A stretch of DNA of 64,000 nucleotides from Limisphaerales bacterium (GCA_014382585.1 JACNJL010000045.1:1-64000); one strand, 5' to 3'. Positions 45,581 through 54,565 are shown, counted from the first letter of the stretch. Notes: generated by a model from the letters alone, not told the origin. Translations and numbers: made by a program.

Positions 45581-46515
45581 GTTCGTATCATCTCGACCAT
45601 CTTGAGTATTTGGAGACGGAGGCAATTCATGTGCTGCGGGAAGTGGCGTCGGAATTCGAACGGCCGGCGGTTTTGTTTTCGGGCGGCAAAGATTCCATCT
45701 GCATTTTGCGGTTGGCGGAAAAGGCATTTCGGCCTTCGGAGATTCCGATGCCGTTTTTGAATGTGGAAACGGGGCACGAGTTTCCTGAGTTGATTGAGTT
45801 TCGCGATCGGCGTGCAGAGGAACTTGGCGCGAAACTGATTGTGCGCACGGTGGATGAAGCGATTGAAAACGGGTCCGCCACTCAAACTCCGGGACAGACC
45901 AGTCGCAATAAATTACAAATCCCCGTGCTGCTCGGTGCGATTGACGAATTTCAATTCGACTGCTGCATCGGCGGCGCACGGCGCGATGAGGAAAAGGCGC
46001 GCGCGAAGGAGCGGTTCTTTAGTTTCCGGGATTCGTTCGGCCAATGGGATCCCAAAAACCAGCGGCCGGAAATTTGGAATCTGTACAACGGTCGCATCAA
46101 TCCCGGTGAAAATATGCGCGTGTTTCCGCTGTCCAACTGGACCGAAACTGATGTGTGGGAGTACATCCAAAAAGAAAACCTGGAAGTGCCAAACATCTAT
46201 TTCAGTCACGAGCGCGAGTGTTTTTTCCGCAGTGGCCAATGGCTGCCCATTCCACCGGCGCACGAAGAAAACGGCAAGCCCGATCCGTACGAAGGTGCGC
46301 GCCCGAAGGAGCAAGAGGAACATCGCACGATGACGTGTCGCGTGCGAACGATCGCCGATATGATTTCCACGGGCATGATCGAGAGTCCCGCGGAGTGCAT
46401 CGATGACATCATCGCCGAAGTCGCTGCCGCCCGAGTGACCGAGCGCGGCACACGCGCCGATGACAAAGCAAGCGAGGCTGCGATGGAAGACCGGAAGAAA
46501 GCGGGGTATTTTTAA
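45577..46515 (+). CDS. cysD: Sulfate adenylyltransferase subunit 2
   Basis: 312 residues from ATG 45577 in the ATGA overlap with cysH. The PP-loop is AVLFSGGKDSICILRLA. Other family blocks are PFLNVETGHEFPELIEFRD, CCIGGARRDEEKARAKERFF, NWTERDVW-type NWTETDVWEYI, and MTCRVRTIADMISTGMIES near the C-terminus. With CysN it forms ATP sulfurylase, making adenosine 5'-phosphosulfate from sulfate and ATP. Length matches the ~300-residue family. It is followed 3 bases later by cysN. Confidence 0.96.
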   Translation: MSSYHLDHLEYLETEAIHVLREVASEFERPAVLFSGGKDSICILRLAEKAFRPSEIPMPFLNVETGHEFPELIEFRDRRAEELGAKLIVRTVDEAIENGSATQTPGQTSRNKLQIPVLLGAIDEFQFDCCIGGARRDEEKARAKERFFSFRDSFGQWDPKNQRPEIWNLYNGRINPGENMRVFPLSNWTETDVWEYIQKENLEVPNIYFSHERECFFRSGQWLPIPPAHEENGKPDPYEGARPKEQEEHRTMTCRVRTIADMISTGMIESPAECIDDIIAEVAAARVTERGTRADDKASEAAMEDRKKAGYF

Positions 46516-46518
46516 TCC

Positions 46519-47841
46519 GTGAAATCCGTGTCCCAACATCCCGTCGAGCTGCTGCGTTTTAATACGTGCGGGTCAGTTGATGACGGCAAGAGCACGTTGA
46601 TCGGGCGGCTGCTTTATGATTCGAAATCGATCATGGAGGATCAGATGGAAGCGCTGGAGCGGTCGGCGGATATCACCGGCGGCGGCCAAGTGAATCTCGC
46701 TAACCTCACCGATGGCCTGCGTGCAGAGCGCGAGCAGGGAATTACCATCGACGTGGCATACCGCTTTTTCGCCACACCGAAGCGCAAGTTCATCGTCGCC
46801 GACACGCCGGGCCACGTGCAGTACACGCGCAATATGGTGACGGGCGCGAGCACGGCGAATTTATCAATCGTGCTGGTGGATGCGCGCCACGGGGTGATCG
46901 AGCAGACGCGTCGGCACAGTTATATCTCTGCGCTGCTCGGCATTCCGCACATTGTGTTTGCGGTAAACAAAATGGATCTTGTGGACTGGAGCGAGGAACG
47001 CTTCCGCGAAATTCGCGATGACATTGAAGATTTTCTGCCCAAGCTCGATACATTTAAGGATGTGAAATTCCTTCCGCTGAGTGCGCTGGACGGAGGCAAT
47101 GTGGTCGATCCCTCCGAACACACTCCTTGGTACGAAGGGCCTACGCTAATGGGGCATCTTGAATCCGTGCACATCGCCAGCGATTGGAATTTGAACGCGT
47201 TTCGGTTTCCCGTGCAATGGGTGAATCGGCCGAACAATCCCACCGATAAAACGCTGCACGATTTCCGCGGGTTCTCCGGTCAAATAGCCGGCGGGATTGT
47301 CAAAGCAGGGCAGGAGGTGTTGGCGCTGCCCAGTGGCCGGAAAAGCGCGGTGAAAGAAATTTGGACGTTGGATGGCAAGCTTGAGGAAGCGTTTTCGCCG
47401 CAATCGGTGACGCTGGTTTTGGAGGATGACCTCGACATCAGCCGCGGCGATATGATCGTGGGTATGGATTCATTGCCCGGCCACAGCGCGGATATTTCCG
47501 CGCGCGTGTGCTGGATGGAGCAACGCCCGCTGCAGCCCGGCCAAAAATATTTTCTCAAACACGGAACACAAACTGTGCAGGCAAAAGTCATCAGTCTCGA
47601 CAGTCGAATCAATATCCAAACCTACGAGCCCGAGCCGCATCCGGCCGAGCTGACCATGAATGACATTGGCGAAGTCCGGCTGCGCACCGCCAAGCCGTTG
47701 GTGTTTGATGGCTACACCACCAATCGCCTCACCGGCTCAATCGTTTTAGTGGAGCCCAGCACCAACGCCACCGCCGCCGCCGGAATGCTACGCGGCCCCG
47801 AAAAAGTTTATCAGCCGGAGTATGACGACTTTATGATTTAG
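46519..47841 (+). CDS. cysN: Sulfate adenylyltransferase subunit 1 (GTPase)
   Basis: 440 residues from GTG 46519, three bases after cysD. EF-Tu-like GTPase motifs: P-loop CGSVDDGKSTLIGRLL, EREQGITIDVAYRFF, DTPGHVQYTRNM and VNKMDLVDW. Translation-factor-like beta-barrels follow. CysN couples GTP hydrolysis to the energetically unfavourable adenylation of sulfate by CysD. The protein ends after the barrel domains and carries no fused APS kinase, unlike the CysNC fusions of many bacteria, so PAPS synthesis is not explained by this cluster. Confidence 0.96.
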   Translation: MKSVSQHPVELLRFNTCGSVDDGKSTLIGRLLYDSKSIMEDQMEALERSADITGGGQVNLANLTDGLRAEREQGITIDVAYRFFATPKRKFIVADTPGHVQYTRNMVTGASTANLSIVLVDARHGVIEQTRRHSYISALLGIPHIVFAVNKMDLVDWSEERFREIRDDIEDFLPKLDTFKDVKFLPLSALDGGNVVDPSEHTPWYEGPTLMGHLESVHIASDWNLNAFRFPVQWVNRPNNPTDKTLHDFRGFSGQIAGGIVKAGQEVLALPSGRKSAVKEIWTLDGKLEEAFSPQSVTLVLEDDLDISRGDMIVGMDSLPGHSADISARVCWMEQRPLQPGQKYFLKHGTQTVQAKVISLDSRINIQTYEPEPHPAELTMNDIGEVRLRTAKPLVFDGYTTNRLTGSIVLVEPSTNATAAAGMLRGPEKVYQPEYDDFMI

Positions 47842-47849
47842 CAATATGC

Positions 47850-48245
47850 TTACGGTTGCCAAATCGGCACGGCACCGGACTTGATGAGGTCACTGTCGTG
47901 CGTTGCAAGAGGCACTCCCAAAACCCGGGCAGTGGCGGCGATGATTCGGTCGGCGGGGTCTTTGTGAAACGGAATCAGGTTATTAATTTCCACCACCACT
48001 TCCGAGGTAATCCGTTGTAAATCTACCACCGATGGGTTTGTTGCTTTTTGAAACCATTCATTCAGTGTTAGTGGCAAGGTCATACCACCGCAGGCCACTG
48101 CGGTTTGAATCTCCCAAAGAGAAATATCGCTCACCATCAATGGGGCGTTTTGGATTTCCAACTCCAATGATCGCCGATAATCAAGGTTTAATCGTGAATC
48201 CTGATTGGCCAGCCAAACCCAAATGTGGGTGTCGATCAAGATCAT
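47850..48245 (-). CDS. PIN-domain toxin (VapC family)
   Basis: 131 residues. The PIN acidic set is present: D5 (LIDTHIWVWL), E45 (DISLWEIQ), D96/D99 (HKDPADRIIAATA) and D117/D119 (ATHDSDL). VapC toxins are Mg-dependent ribonucleases, often cutting tRNA or rRNA. It overlaps the antitoxin gene by 4 bases and is convergent with cysN, ending 8 bases from its stop. It is the second toxin-antitoxin pair in the window. Confidence 0.9.
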   Translation of the reverse strand: MILIDTHIWVWLANQDSRLNLDYRRSLELEIQNAPLMVSDISLWEIQTAVACGGMTLPLTLNEWFQKATNPSVVDLQRITSEVVVEINNLIPFHKDPADRIIAATARVLGVPLATHDSDLIKSGAVPIWQP

Positions 48246-48505
48246 TGCTTGAGGGGATCAGACGTCGAACCATCCTCTTCCCAAAAGCTCATTTCAGGCG
48301 GGCCATTCCACTGGATTCCACTGCTAATGCTGCGCAGCCCTTCCAAAGCACGTCGCACTTTTTCGAGTCGATTGGGGTCCATCGGTTGAGAAACCTCAGT
48401 TTCCAAAGCCCGGGCCACGATTGTTTTCAACGGCACCCCTTCTTCAACAGCCATCATTTTAGCCATTTTCATTACTCTATCGGGAATATCCAATGTCGTT
48501 CGCAT
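48242..48505 (-). CDS. Ribbon-helix-helix antitoxin (VapB family)
   Basis: 87 residues from ATG 48505, giving the typical start MRTTLDIPDRVMKMAKMMA; an ATG at 48523 adds six residues that do not fit. The N-terminal strand plus two helices form a ribbon-helix-helix DNA-binding fold that would repress its own promoter. The C-terminal, tryptophan-containing tail (QWNGPPEMSFWEEDG) would wrap the PIN toxin, whose gene overlaps by 4 bases. Confidence 0.85.
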   Translation of the reverse strand: MRTTLDIPDRVMKMAKMMAVEEGVPLKTIVARALETEVSQPMDPNRLEKVRRALEGLRSISSGIQWNGPPEMSFWEEDGSTSDPLKQ

Positions 48506-48543
48506 AAAGGCACATTCACACATTTATGCTTTTATGTCAATGT

Positions 48544-48577
48544 GCGAAAAAAACGGCGCTGGGGGTCAGCGCCGTTT
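48544..48577 (-). terminator. Rho-independent terminator of the peroxiredoxin gene
   Basis: AAACGGCGCTG (48551-48561) and CAGCGCCGTTT (48567-48577) form a perfect 11-base stem with a 5-base loop. On the minus strand the stem is followed by a run of T, and it lies 20 bases after the peroxiredoxin stop codon. Confidence 0.93.
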
Positions 48578-48597
48578 GCGGGTTGATTTTGTCGGGT

Positions 48598-49233
48598 TTA
48601 GCCGTTTAGGGCTTCGTAGACGTTGCCGACCATTCCTTCATTTGGCGTCAGCGTTTTGTCGCCGGGGGTCCATTTGGCGGGGCAGGCTTCGGCGGGGTTG
48701 GCGGCGCAGTGGGCGTTGGCTTCCATCACGCGGGTCAGCTCTTCCATGTTGCGGCCGACGTTGTAGAAGTTGACCGTGGCGCTCACGAGCTTGCCTTCGG
48801 GGCTGATGATGAAAGTGCCGCGCAGCGCGAGGCCAGTGGCGTCGTCGTACACGCCGAAGAGGCTGGAGACCACGCCGGTGGTGTCGGCGGCGAGCGTGTA
48901 TTTCACGTCGGCCATCAACTTCTCTTCACGGCACCAGGCGAGGTGGGCAAATTTTGTGTCGGTGGAAACCCCGATCACTTTCGCGCCCAGTCCGGTGAGC
49001 TTGGCATCCTGCGCGGCGAGGTCGGCCAGTTCGGTGGGGCACACGAAGGTAAAGTCCGCCGGATAAAAAACGAGGATCGTCCACTTGCCGGCTGCTTTGA
49101 GGTCGGCAAGATTCACCTCGCCGAATTGGCCGGTGGCCGGCTCGTAGGTTTCCATTTTAAAATTCGGCACCTCTTCGCCCACGCTAAGCGTTGGGAGGTC
49201 GCCGCACAATTCACAACCCAGTTCATCTGACAT
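48598..49233 (-). CDS. 2-Cys peroxiredoxin (AhpC/TSA family)
   Basis: 211 residues from ATG 49233; a longer frame to 49299 adds a non-family leader. The peroxidatic site is FYPADFTFVCPTELADL (C65), and the resolving cysteine is in EACPAKWTPG near the C-terminus. The N-terminus also has CELCGDLP, an additional CxxC pair whose role is unclear. The enzyme reduces hydrogen peroxide and alkyl hydroperoxides. The gene stands alone with a perfect intrinsic terminator downstream. Confidence 0.93.
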   Translation of the reverse strand: MSDELGCELCGDLPTLSVGEEVPNFKMETYEPATGQFGEVNLADLKAAGKWTILVFYPADFTFVCPTELADLAAQDAKLTGLGAKVIGVSTDTKFAHLAWCREEKLMADVKYTLAADTTGVVSSLFGVYDDATGLALRGTFIISPEGKLVSATVNFYNVGRNMEELTRVMEANAHCAANPAEACPAKWTPGDKTLTPNEGMVGNVYEALNG

Positions 49234-49306
49234 AGTTATTCTTTCTGTTGAGGTTAAAAAGTCGGGGAGTTGGATGCCTGAAGCGGCGCGGGAAGTCAAC
49301 TCTTGT

Positions 49307-50788
49307 TCAATTTTCCCAATCCTTCGCGCGCGCGAGGGCTTTGGTCCAGCCGGTGATGAGTTGGCGGCGGGCGGCGGGTTTCATTTTGGGCGCGAAGCGG
49401 CGGGCTTGTTGCCATTGTTTGGCGATGTCGTTTTTAGAGTCCCAATAACCGACTGCCAAACCGGCCAAGTACGCTGCGCCGAGCGCGGTGGTTTCGGTGA
49501 CGCGTGGGCGCACGACGGGGACGTTTAACAAATCGCTTTGGAATTGCATCAGCAAATTATTTGCGCTGGCGCCGCCGTCCACGCGCAATTCTTTTAGCCG
49601 CACACCCGCGTCGGCTTCCATTGCGGTAAGCACATCGCGGACTTGATGGGCGATGCCTTCAAGCGCGGCGCGGGCGATGTGGGCTTGGGTGGCGCCGCGG
49701 GTGAGTCCGCAGATGGTGCCGCGCGCGTGTTGATCCCAATGCGGCGCGCCGAGTCCGGCAAAGGCGGGGACGAGGTACACGCCGCCGTTGTCCTTCACGC
49801 TGGCGGCTAGTTTTTCGATGTCGGCGGCGTTCTTGAAAAAATTCAGTCCATCACGCAGCCATTGCGTTACCGCGCCGGCGATGAAGATGCTGCCTTCGAG
49901 CGCAAACTCTGTGCGCCCGTCGATGCGCCACGCCACGGTGGTGAGTAAATTATTTTTTGACGACATCGGTTTTGTGCCGGTGTGCATCAGCATAAAGCAA
50001 CCCGTGCCGTAGGTGTTTTTCACCATACCGGGCCGTGTACAACATTGACCGAAAAGGGCGGCTTGTTGATCGCCCGCGATGCCCGCGATGGGAAGGGTTT
50101 TGCCGAAGAGTTTTGTTTCTCCGACCACTTCGCTGGAGCCTCGAACTTCGGGTAACACGCTGCGGGGCACATTGAAAATTTTCAAAAGCTCTTTGTCCCA
50201 ATCGCCGGTACGAAGGTTGTAAAGCATGGTGCGCGAGGCGTTGCTCGCGTCGGTGACGTGCGTGGTGCCGCCGGTGAGTTTCCAAATGAGCCACGAATCC
50301 ATCGTGCCAAAGGCGAGCCGGCCTTGGCGGGCAAGGGCGCGCGCGCCATTTACATTCTTGAGCAGCCACGCAATTTTGGTGGCGGAAAAATAAGCATCAA
50401 TGACGAGCCCGGTTTTGCGGTGGATGGCAGGGGCGTGGCCGGCGGCTTTGAGTCGGTCACAGTTTTTGGCGGTGCGTCGGTCCTGCCAGACGATGGCGTT
50501 GGCGATGGGCTGGCCGGTTTGGCGATCCCACAGCAGGGTGGTCTCGCGTTGGTTGGTGATGCCGATGGCGGCGACATTGGCGGCAGTGAGCTTGGCTTTT
50601 TTGAGCGCCGCCTTGGCGGTGGCGAGTTGGGTTTTCCAAATGGCTTCCGCATCGTGCTCTACCCAGCCGGGTTTGGGGAAAATTTGCGGAAACTCTTTCT
50701 GCGCCATCGCTTTCACGCGCCCCGCGTGGTTGAAAATAATCGCGCGCGAACTGGTGGTGCCCTGATCGAGTGACAGGATATATTTCAT
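49307..50788 (-). CDS. glpK: Glycerol kinase
   Basis: 493 residues, the usual GlpK length. The N-terminal phosphate motif is [28 protein letters not shown] and [21 protein letters not shown] follow; FGGY-family blocks include [14 protein letters not shown] and [11 protein letters not shown] near the end. It phosphorylates glycerol to glycerol 3-phosphate in the cytoplasm, trapping glycerol that enters through the facilitator encoded just upstream. The 79-base gap between the two genes holds a CACAGA inverted repeat. No glycerol-3-phosphate dehydrogenase gene is nearby. Confidence 0.96.
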   Translation of the reverse strand: MKYILSLDQGTTSSRAIIFNHAGRVKAMAQKEFPQIFPKPGWVEHDAEAIWKTQLATAKAALKKAKLTAANVAAIGITNQRETTLLWDRQTGQPIANAIVWQDRRTAKNCDRLKAAGHAPAIHRKTGLVIDAYFSATKIAWLLKNVNGARALARQGRLAFGTMDSWLIWKLTGGTTHVTDASNASRTMLYNLRTGDWDKELLKIFNVPRSVLPEVRGSSEVVGETKLFGKTLPIAGIAGDQQAALFGQCCTRPGMVKNTYGTGCFMLMHTGTKPMSSKNNLLTTVAWRIDGRTEFALEGSIFIAGAVTQWLRDGLNFFKNAADIEKLAASVKDNGGVYLVPAFAGLGAPHWDQHARGTICGLTRGATQAHIARAALEGIAHQVRDVLTAMEADAGVRLKELRVDGGASANNLLMQFQSDLLNVPVVRPRVTETTALGAAYLAGLAVGYWDSKNDIAKQWQQARRFAPKMKPAARRQLITGWTKALARAKDWEN

Positions 50789-50797
50789 TTTTTATTT

Positions 50798-50856
50798 AAC
50801 ACAGATATTTACGATGTTCAGGATTTTTTATCTTAAAAATCGTGTCTATCTGTGTT
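50798..50856. repeat. CACAGA-type inverted repeat between glpF-like gene and glpK
   Basis: AACACAGATA (50798-50807) and TATCTGTGTT (50847-50856) are exact inverse copies; extending to 18 bases gives three mismatches. The segment fills the gap before glpK and ends 12 bases from the upstream gene's stop. It resembles the element at 32950-33037. Confidence 0.75.
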
Positions 50857-50867
50857 CGTAAACGGTT

Positions 50868-51638
50868 TCACATCCAGAGCATCTTGTAAACGAGCGCGCC
50901 AAGGACGCCACCGATGCACGGGCCGATGACGGGAATCCACGCGTAGCCCCAATTGGATTTGCCCTTGCCGTGGATGGGCAGCAGCGCGTGGGCGATGCGT
51001 GGGCCAAGATCGCGGGCGGGGTTGATCGCGTAGCCGGTTGGCCCGCCAAGCGAAAGGCCGATTGAAAAAACGAGCAGGCCGACAAGCAAGGGTTTAAGGC
51101 CGAAGGCCCATTCTTCTTGCAATCTTTTCGACTCATCAGTACCTCCCAAATTTTCCTGTACTGGCGTGAGGGCGTCTGGTGAAAAGATTGCGAGGACGCC
51201 GAAAACCAGGACGAAGGTTCCAATTATCTCGCAGAGCAGGTTGGCAAACGGTTTGTGAATAGCAGGTGCATTCGAGAATACGCCAAGCTTGGTGGCGGGA
51301 TCCTCGGTAACTTCCCAATGAGGCAGATAGGCCAGCCATACGGTGGTTGCGCCGAGGATGGCGCCGAGGAATTGGGCTGCGACATATTTGGGCACATCGC
51401 TCCAAGGCAATCCGCCGATGCTCGCGAGGCCAAGTGTGACGGCGGGGTTGATGTGTGCGCCACTGAAATTTACCACCGCGTAAATGGCCATAGTCACGGC
51501 AAGGCCCCAGCCGGCGGTGATGACAATCCAGCCCGAGTCGTGCCCGCAGGTTTTTTTTAGGCTGACATTAGCGCACACGCCTCCGCCCAATAGAATGAGG
51601 AGGAAGGTGCCTACCAGTTCCGCAGTAAATTCATTCAC
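50868..51638 (-). CDS. glpF: MIP-family glycerol facilitator / aquaglyceroporin
   Basis: 256 residues with six hydrophobic helices and the two pore half-helix motifs, GAHINPAVTLG and GYAINPARDLGPR. The aspartate after the second NPAR is the mark of glycerol-conducting members rather than strict aquaporins. A longish charged loop (TPVQENLGGTDESKRLQEE) precedes the fifth helix. It lets glycerol cross the inner membrane passively. Encoded just upstream of glpK on the same strand, it forms a standard uptake-and-trap pair. Confidence 0.92.
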   Translation of the reverse strand: MNEFTAELVGTFLLILLGGGVCANVSLKKTCGHDSGWIVITAGWGLAVTMAIYAVVNFSGAHINPAVTLGLASIGGLPWSDVPKYVAAQFLGAILGATTVWLAYLPHWEVTEDPATKLGVFSNAPAIHKPFANLLCEIIGTFVLVFGVLAIFSPDALTPVQENLGGTDESKRLQEEWAFGLKPLLVGLLVFSIGLSLGGPTGYAINPARDLGPRIAHALLPIHGKGKSNWGYAWIPVIGPCIGGVLGALVYKMLWM

Positions 51639-51695
51639 GCGGCGGAGTGTAGCGAGCGGGTAGCGGACTAAAAGGAAAGAATGCGGTCCGAGCGG

Positions 51696-53207
51696 TTACT
51701 TTCCCTCGCGCATGATATCCACAGAGCAGCCGACGGCTTCAAGTTCACCACCGACGCGAATGGCTTCATCGTGGTCGTAGCCGGTGAGCGCAGTAGGGCG
51801 CTCCTGTTCCAGCAGCTCAAAAATATCAAAGGTGCTCAGCATGGGCTTGATTCGGCGCATCACTTGTACGGCTTCATAGGAATCAGTGGGCACACGGCGG
51901 ATAAGCACGCGTGTGCCTTGAGGCAGTTGGGGCTCAAGGATTTCCGGCTGCGGCTCGGGTGTGGGGAGCATCGGTGGCAGTTCCTCTACTTCAAGTTTTG
52001 GTTCGGGCTCATTTTCCAAAACATCCGGGTTGATGATTTTACCCAGCGCAATTGCGTAGCGTTCGTTGATGCCCATCGGGCTGAGGTTCACATGATTGCC
52101 CACTTGCTCCACGGATGCGGGATCGAAATAAATCACGGCTAGTTTGCCGCTGTTGTGGGTGTAAATCAATTCGGATCCTGAAGAGTCGCCCAGTTCCAGC
52201 ATTTTGGGCTCTAAGACAGGAGGCTCTTCCCCTTTCGTTGGCATCTCGCTGATGTCTTTTAATATTAAAACGCTTGAGTTGAGAATTTGTTCCCGCTTTA
52301 GCACAAGGGTGCCATTGGAGTCGACGAGGTAACAATGAATCATGCTGTTTTCATCTGTGTAAGCATTGGCCTCCACTCGAACCTCTCGTTTCTGGCCGCG
52401 CCGATTGAGGTATTGTAGTAATACCACCACGGGCTCTCCCTCGTCCTCTGGCGTTTTAATGCGAAAATTCGGATTCAATATCTTCAGGTCTTCGGGGTTG
52501 ATGATCCGTTCCAGATTCAAAACGATGATGTCCCCCGTATCCGCCCGGACACATTGCACGTTGTTATTTTCGTTCCAGCATGCTTCGGGCTTCACCGCGA
52601 GCTTACGTATGTCGGTGTTTTCCCAGTACTCCAGCAGCACGAATTCCCCTGAGGGCAGAACCGGGGGCAAAGGCTCCTGTTTAATCGCTTTCAACACATG
52701 CCCGCAATTCCAACAACGCATTTCACCTTCCCATGCCCGCACGTGGCCGTTGGAACAATTCGGGCAATCTCTGCTGGCAACGTTATCCTTGTTTTGTGGG
52801 TTCTTCGATAGCCCGAGCACTTCGGGGTTTTTGATGCGCTCAAACACCAGTTCCATTTTGCCTCGGCTGTTCGCAAGATTTACTTTTACCTTGTTATGAT
52901 TTCGAAATGCCGAGGCGGGATCCACATAAGCGGTGCGATGTTCTCCCGATGAATTGACGTACTGGAGCAGGACTCGTTTTCCGAATGGCTTTGAGCGGGT
53001 GGCTTTTCTGTTTTCAATTTTATCTCCAACGTAATTGCCAGTTTTTGATCCTATCCAAACAAAAAAAACTATAGATGCAATCATTGCCAAGCCTCCGATG
53101 TCAGTACCAAAACCGATTTCATCCAGCACCGCAATAACCAGAATCCCTCCAATAAGGCCCACAAAGGAACCAACTATCATGAATAAGCAGCTACAGGCTT
53201 TCTTCAT
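51696..53207 (-). CDS. Membrane protein with four copies of an unfamiliar ~55-residue repeat, zinc ribbon and L7/L12-like C-terminus
   Basis: From ATG 53207 (sharing one base with the upstream stop, TAATG) it is 503 residues. Two N-terminal membrane helices (about 8-55) are followed by repeats starting LLQYVNSSGEHRTAYV, LLEYWENTDIRKLAV, LLQYLNRRGQKREVRV and LIYTHNSGKLAVIYF, each ending near an ERI(I/K)NPE(D/V)L-like motif. A zinc ribbon (CPNCSNGHVRAW, then CWNCG) lies between repeats 1 and 2. A Pro/Glu linker leads to a C-terminal region with a VL.RRVPTDSYEAVQVMRRIKP pattern and a GGELEAVGCSVDI ending, like the ribosomal L7/L12 C-terminal domain. I do not recognise the family. The repeats faintly resemble WYL-type small barrels. 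Function unknown. Confidence 0.8.
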   Translation of the reverse strand: MKKACSCLFMIVGSFVGLIGGILVIAVLDEIGFGTDIGGLAMIASIVFFVWIGSKTGNYVGDKIENRKATRSKPFGKRVLLQYVNSSGEHRTAYVDPASAFRNHNKVKVNLANSRGKMELVFERIKNPEVLGLSKNPQNKDNVASRDCPNCSNGHVRAWEGEMRCWNCGHVLKAIKQEPLPPVLPSGEFVLLEYWENTDIRKLAVKPEACWNENNNVQCVRADTGDIIVLNLERIINPEDLKILNPNFRIKTPEDEGEPVVVLLQYLNRRGQKREVRVEANAYTDENSMIHCYLVDSNGTLVLKREQILNSSVLILKDISEMPTKGEEPPVLEPKMLELGDSSGSELIYTHNSGKLAVIYFDPASVEQVGNHVNLSPMGINERYAIALGKIINPDVLENEPEPKLEVEELPPMLPTPEPQPEILEPQLPQGTRVLIRRVPTDSYEAVQVMRRIKPMLSTFDIFELLEQERPTALTGYDHDEAIRVGGELEAVGCSVDIMREGK

Positions 53208-54427
53208 TATTTTAACTCCACCGTGCAACCGGCGGATTCGAGGTCTTGTTTAATTTTCTCCGCCTCAGCCCGTGGGAGGTTTTCCGCCGCCACCTTGGGA
53301 AAATCGCGGAGCATGCCGTACACGTCAAACGCGCCCAAATCCGGCCGCGCGGCCTGCAGCACTTTTGTGGCTTCGTACGAGGTCATCCCAATGGCGGTGA
53401 TAACGACATTCACCGTGGCCGGTTCTGTGGTCACTGGTTCGGGTTCCGGCTCCACAGGCTCTTCCAACACCGGTGTGATTGGTTCTTCAGTGAGCGGTGG
53501 TGCTGCCGTTTGCAAATCGCGTTGCTCTAAAATGTTATCCTGTTTCAGCGCGATGCGCGTGAAGGTGGGGGCCACCCAAACATTCATGTGCGCGTTCGAC
53601 GGCTGCATGGAACAGGCGAGGGCCTCGAATTCTTTTTCCTCGCCGCGAAAGTTGCGATAGCGGATGGCCTTGTCAGCGATCATCCGTTCGCGCGTGAGCG
53701 TGATGCGCTGGAAAGTGGGCTCCACGCGCACGCTGATGGTGTTGCCTTTGGAGGTGATGGAATTCCACACGGCGTTGAACACCTTGTGTTCGCCTTCGTG
53801 ATTGCGGTAGCCGATGGCCGCGTCCCCGCTCCAGCCGAGTTGTTGCGGGGTGAAATCTTGTTTGCAATAGGGGCAGTGCTGTTTTTCGTTTTGCTCAACG
53901 AGAAACAGATACGCGCATTCAGGACACCGCTCCGCTTCCGGACCGCGATAGCGGAAGAGGGAGTGATCGTAATCGGATCCTTCTTCGAAGTCTTTCCCGG
54001 GTTCCGGGAGGGGGCCCAATTCATCCTGATTGAGAATACGATCCTGATTGAGCGCAATGCGGATCTTGTCCGGTGCCACCAAAATGTTCATGTGATTGCC
54101 CGTCACCTCAATCGTTTTGCGCCAGCCCTCAAAGGTTTTTTCCTCCCCTTTGGAATTGTGGTAGCGGATGGACATATCGGGCGGACCGGTGACTTTTTGC
54201 TCCCAGTTGCGCTTACGTTTGGGTTTGGGTTGGTTTTGGTCGTCGCAGTAATTGCCTAGTTTTATGCTGTAACGCATAATTACAAAAAAACCAATCAGGC
54301 CGATGGCTTGCACGACTATGTTGTCCGATGCGGATATGGTAGCCCCGGAAATAGTGCACGCAAGCGGGCCGCCAATCAGTAGTACTATCGCCCACGTACA
54401 ACCTCGGCTTTTTACTTGTTCTTCCAT
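53207..54427 (-). CDS. Paralogue: membrane protein with three repeats, zinc ribbon and L7/L12-like C-terminus
   Basis: 406 residues from ATG 54427; the frame continues upstream through the hairpin region but that part is not protein-like. Two membrane segments (about 10-50) precede repeats beginning IRYHNSKGEEKTFEGW, IGYRNHEGEHKVFNAV and IRYRNFRGEEKEFEAL, each ending in a strand like RIALNQDRIL or RIALKQDNIL. A zinc ribbon (CPECAYLFL, CPYCKQDF) again sits between repeats 1 and 2. The C-terminal ~70 residues (VVITAIGMTSYEATKVLQAA, then EAEKIKQDLESAGCTVELK) closely follow the ribosomal L7/L12 C-terminal consensus. Same architecture as the next gene, so tandem paralogues. Function unknown; a membrane-bound sensor or adaptor is a guess. 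Confidence 0.82.
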   Translation of the reverse strand: MEEQVKSRGCTWAIVLLIGGPLACTISGATISASDNIVVQAIGLIGFFVIMRYSIKLGNYCDDQNQPKPKRKRNWEQKVTGPPDMSIRYHNSKGEEKTFEGWRKTIEVTGNHMNILVAPDKIRIALNQDRILNQDELGPLPEPGKDFEEGSDYDHSLFRYRGPEAERCPECAYLFLVEQNEKQHCPYCKQDFTPQQLGWSGDAAIGYRNHEGEHKVFNAVWNSITSKGNTISVRVEPTFQRITLTRERMIADKAIRYRNFRGEEKEFEALACSMQPSNAHMNVWVAPTFTRIALKQDNILEQRDLQTAAPPLTEEPITPVLEEPVEPEPEPVTTEPATVNVVITAIGMTSYEATKVLQAARPDLGAFDVYGMLRDFPKVAAENLPRAEAEKIKQDLESAGCTVELK

Positions 54428-54481
54428 TTCAGTTTTTCCAGTTCTTTGATTTCGCAGAAGCGAAGGCGGCTCGGTACTCGA

Positions 54482-54529
54482 CCGTCCGCATACTGCTGGA
54501 CGGCTTGCCGTCCCGCAGTATGCGGACGG
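54482..54529. repeat. Strong 22-bp hairpin downstream of the reverse transcriptase gene
   Basis: CCGTCCGCATACTGC pairs exactly with GCAGTATGCGGACGG; inside, after one T/C mismatch, GGACGG pairs with CCGTCC around a CTTG loop. The hairpin lies 37 bases after the reverse transcriptase stop and 55 bases before the next gene's start. There is no T-run on either side, so it is not a typical intrinsic terminator. A smaller hairpin TTCGC-AGAA-GCGAA lies at 54451-54464. Confidence 0.9.
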
Positions 54530-54565
54530 GCTTCCATAACATCTGTCCACAGGTGGCCCTCTCCC

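Noticed and set aside
54482-54529. Hairpin as an ordinary rho-independent terminator of the reverse transcriptase gene
   Set aside because: There is no T-run on either strand after the stem; termination by other means cannot be excluded.
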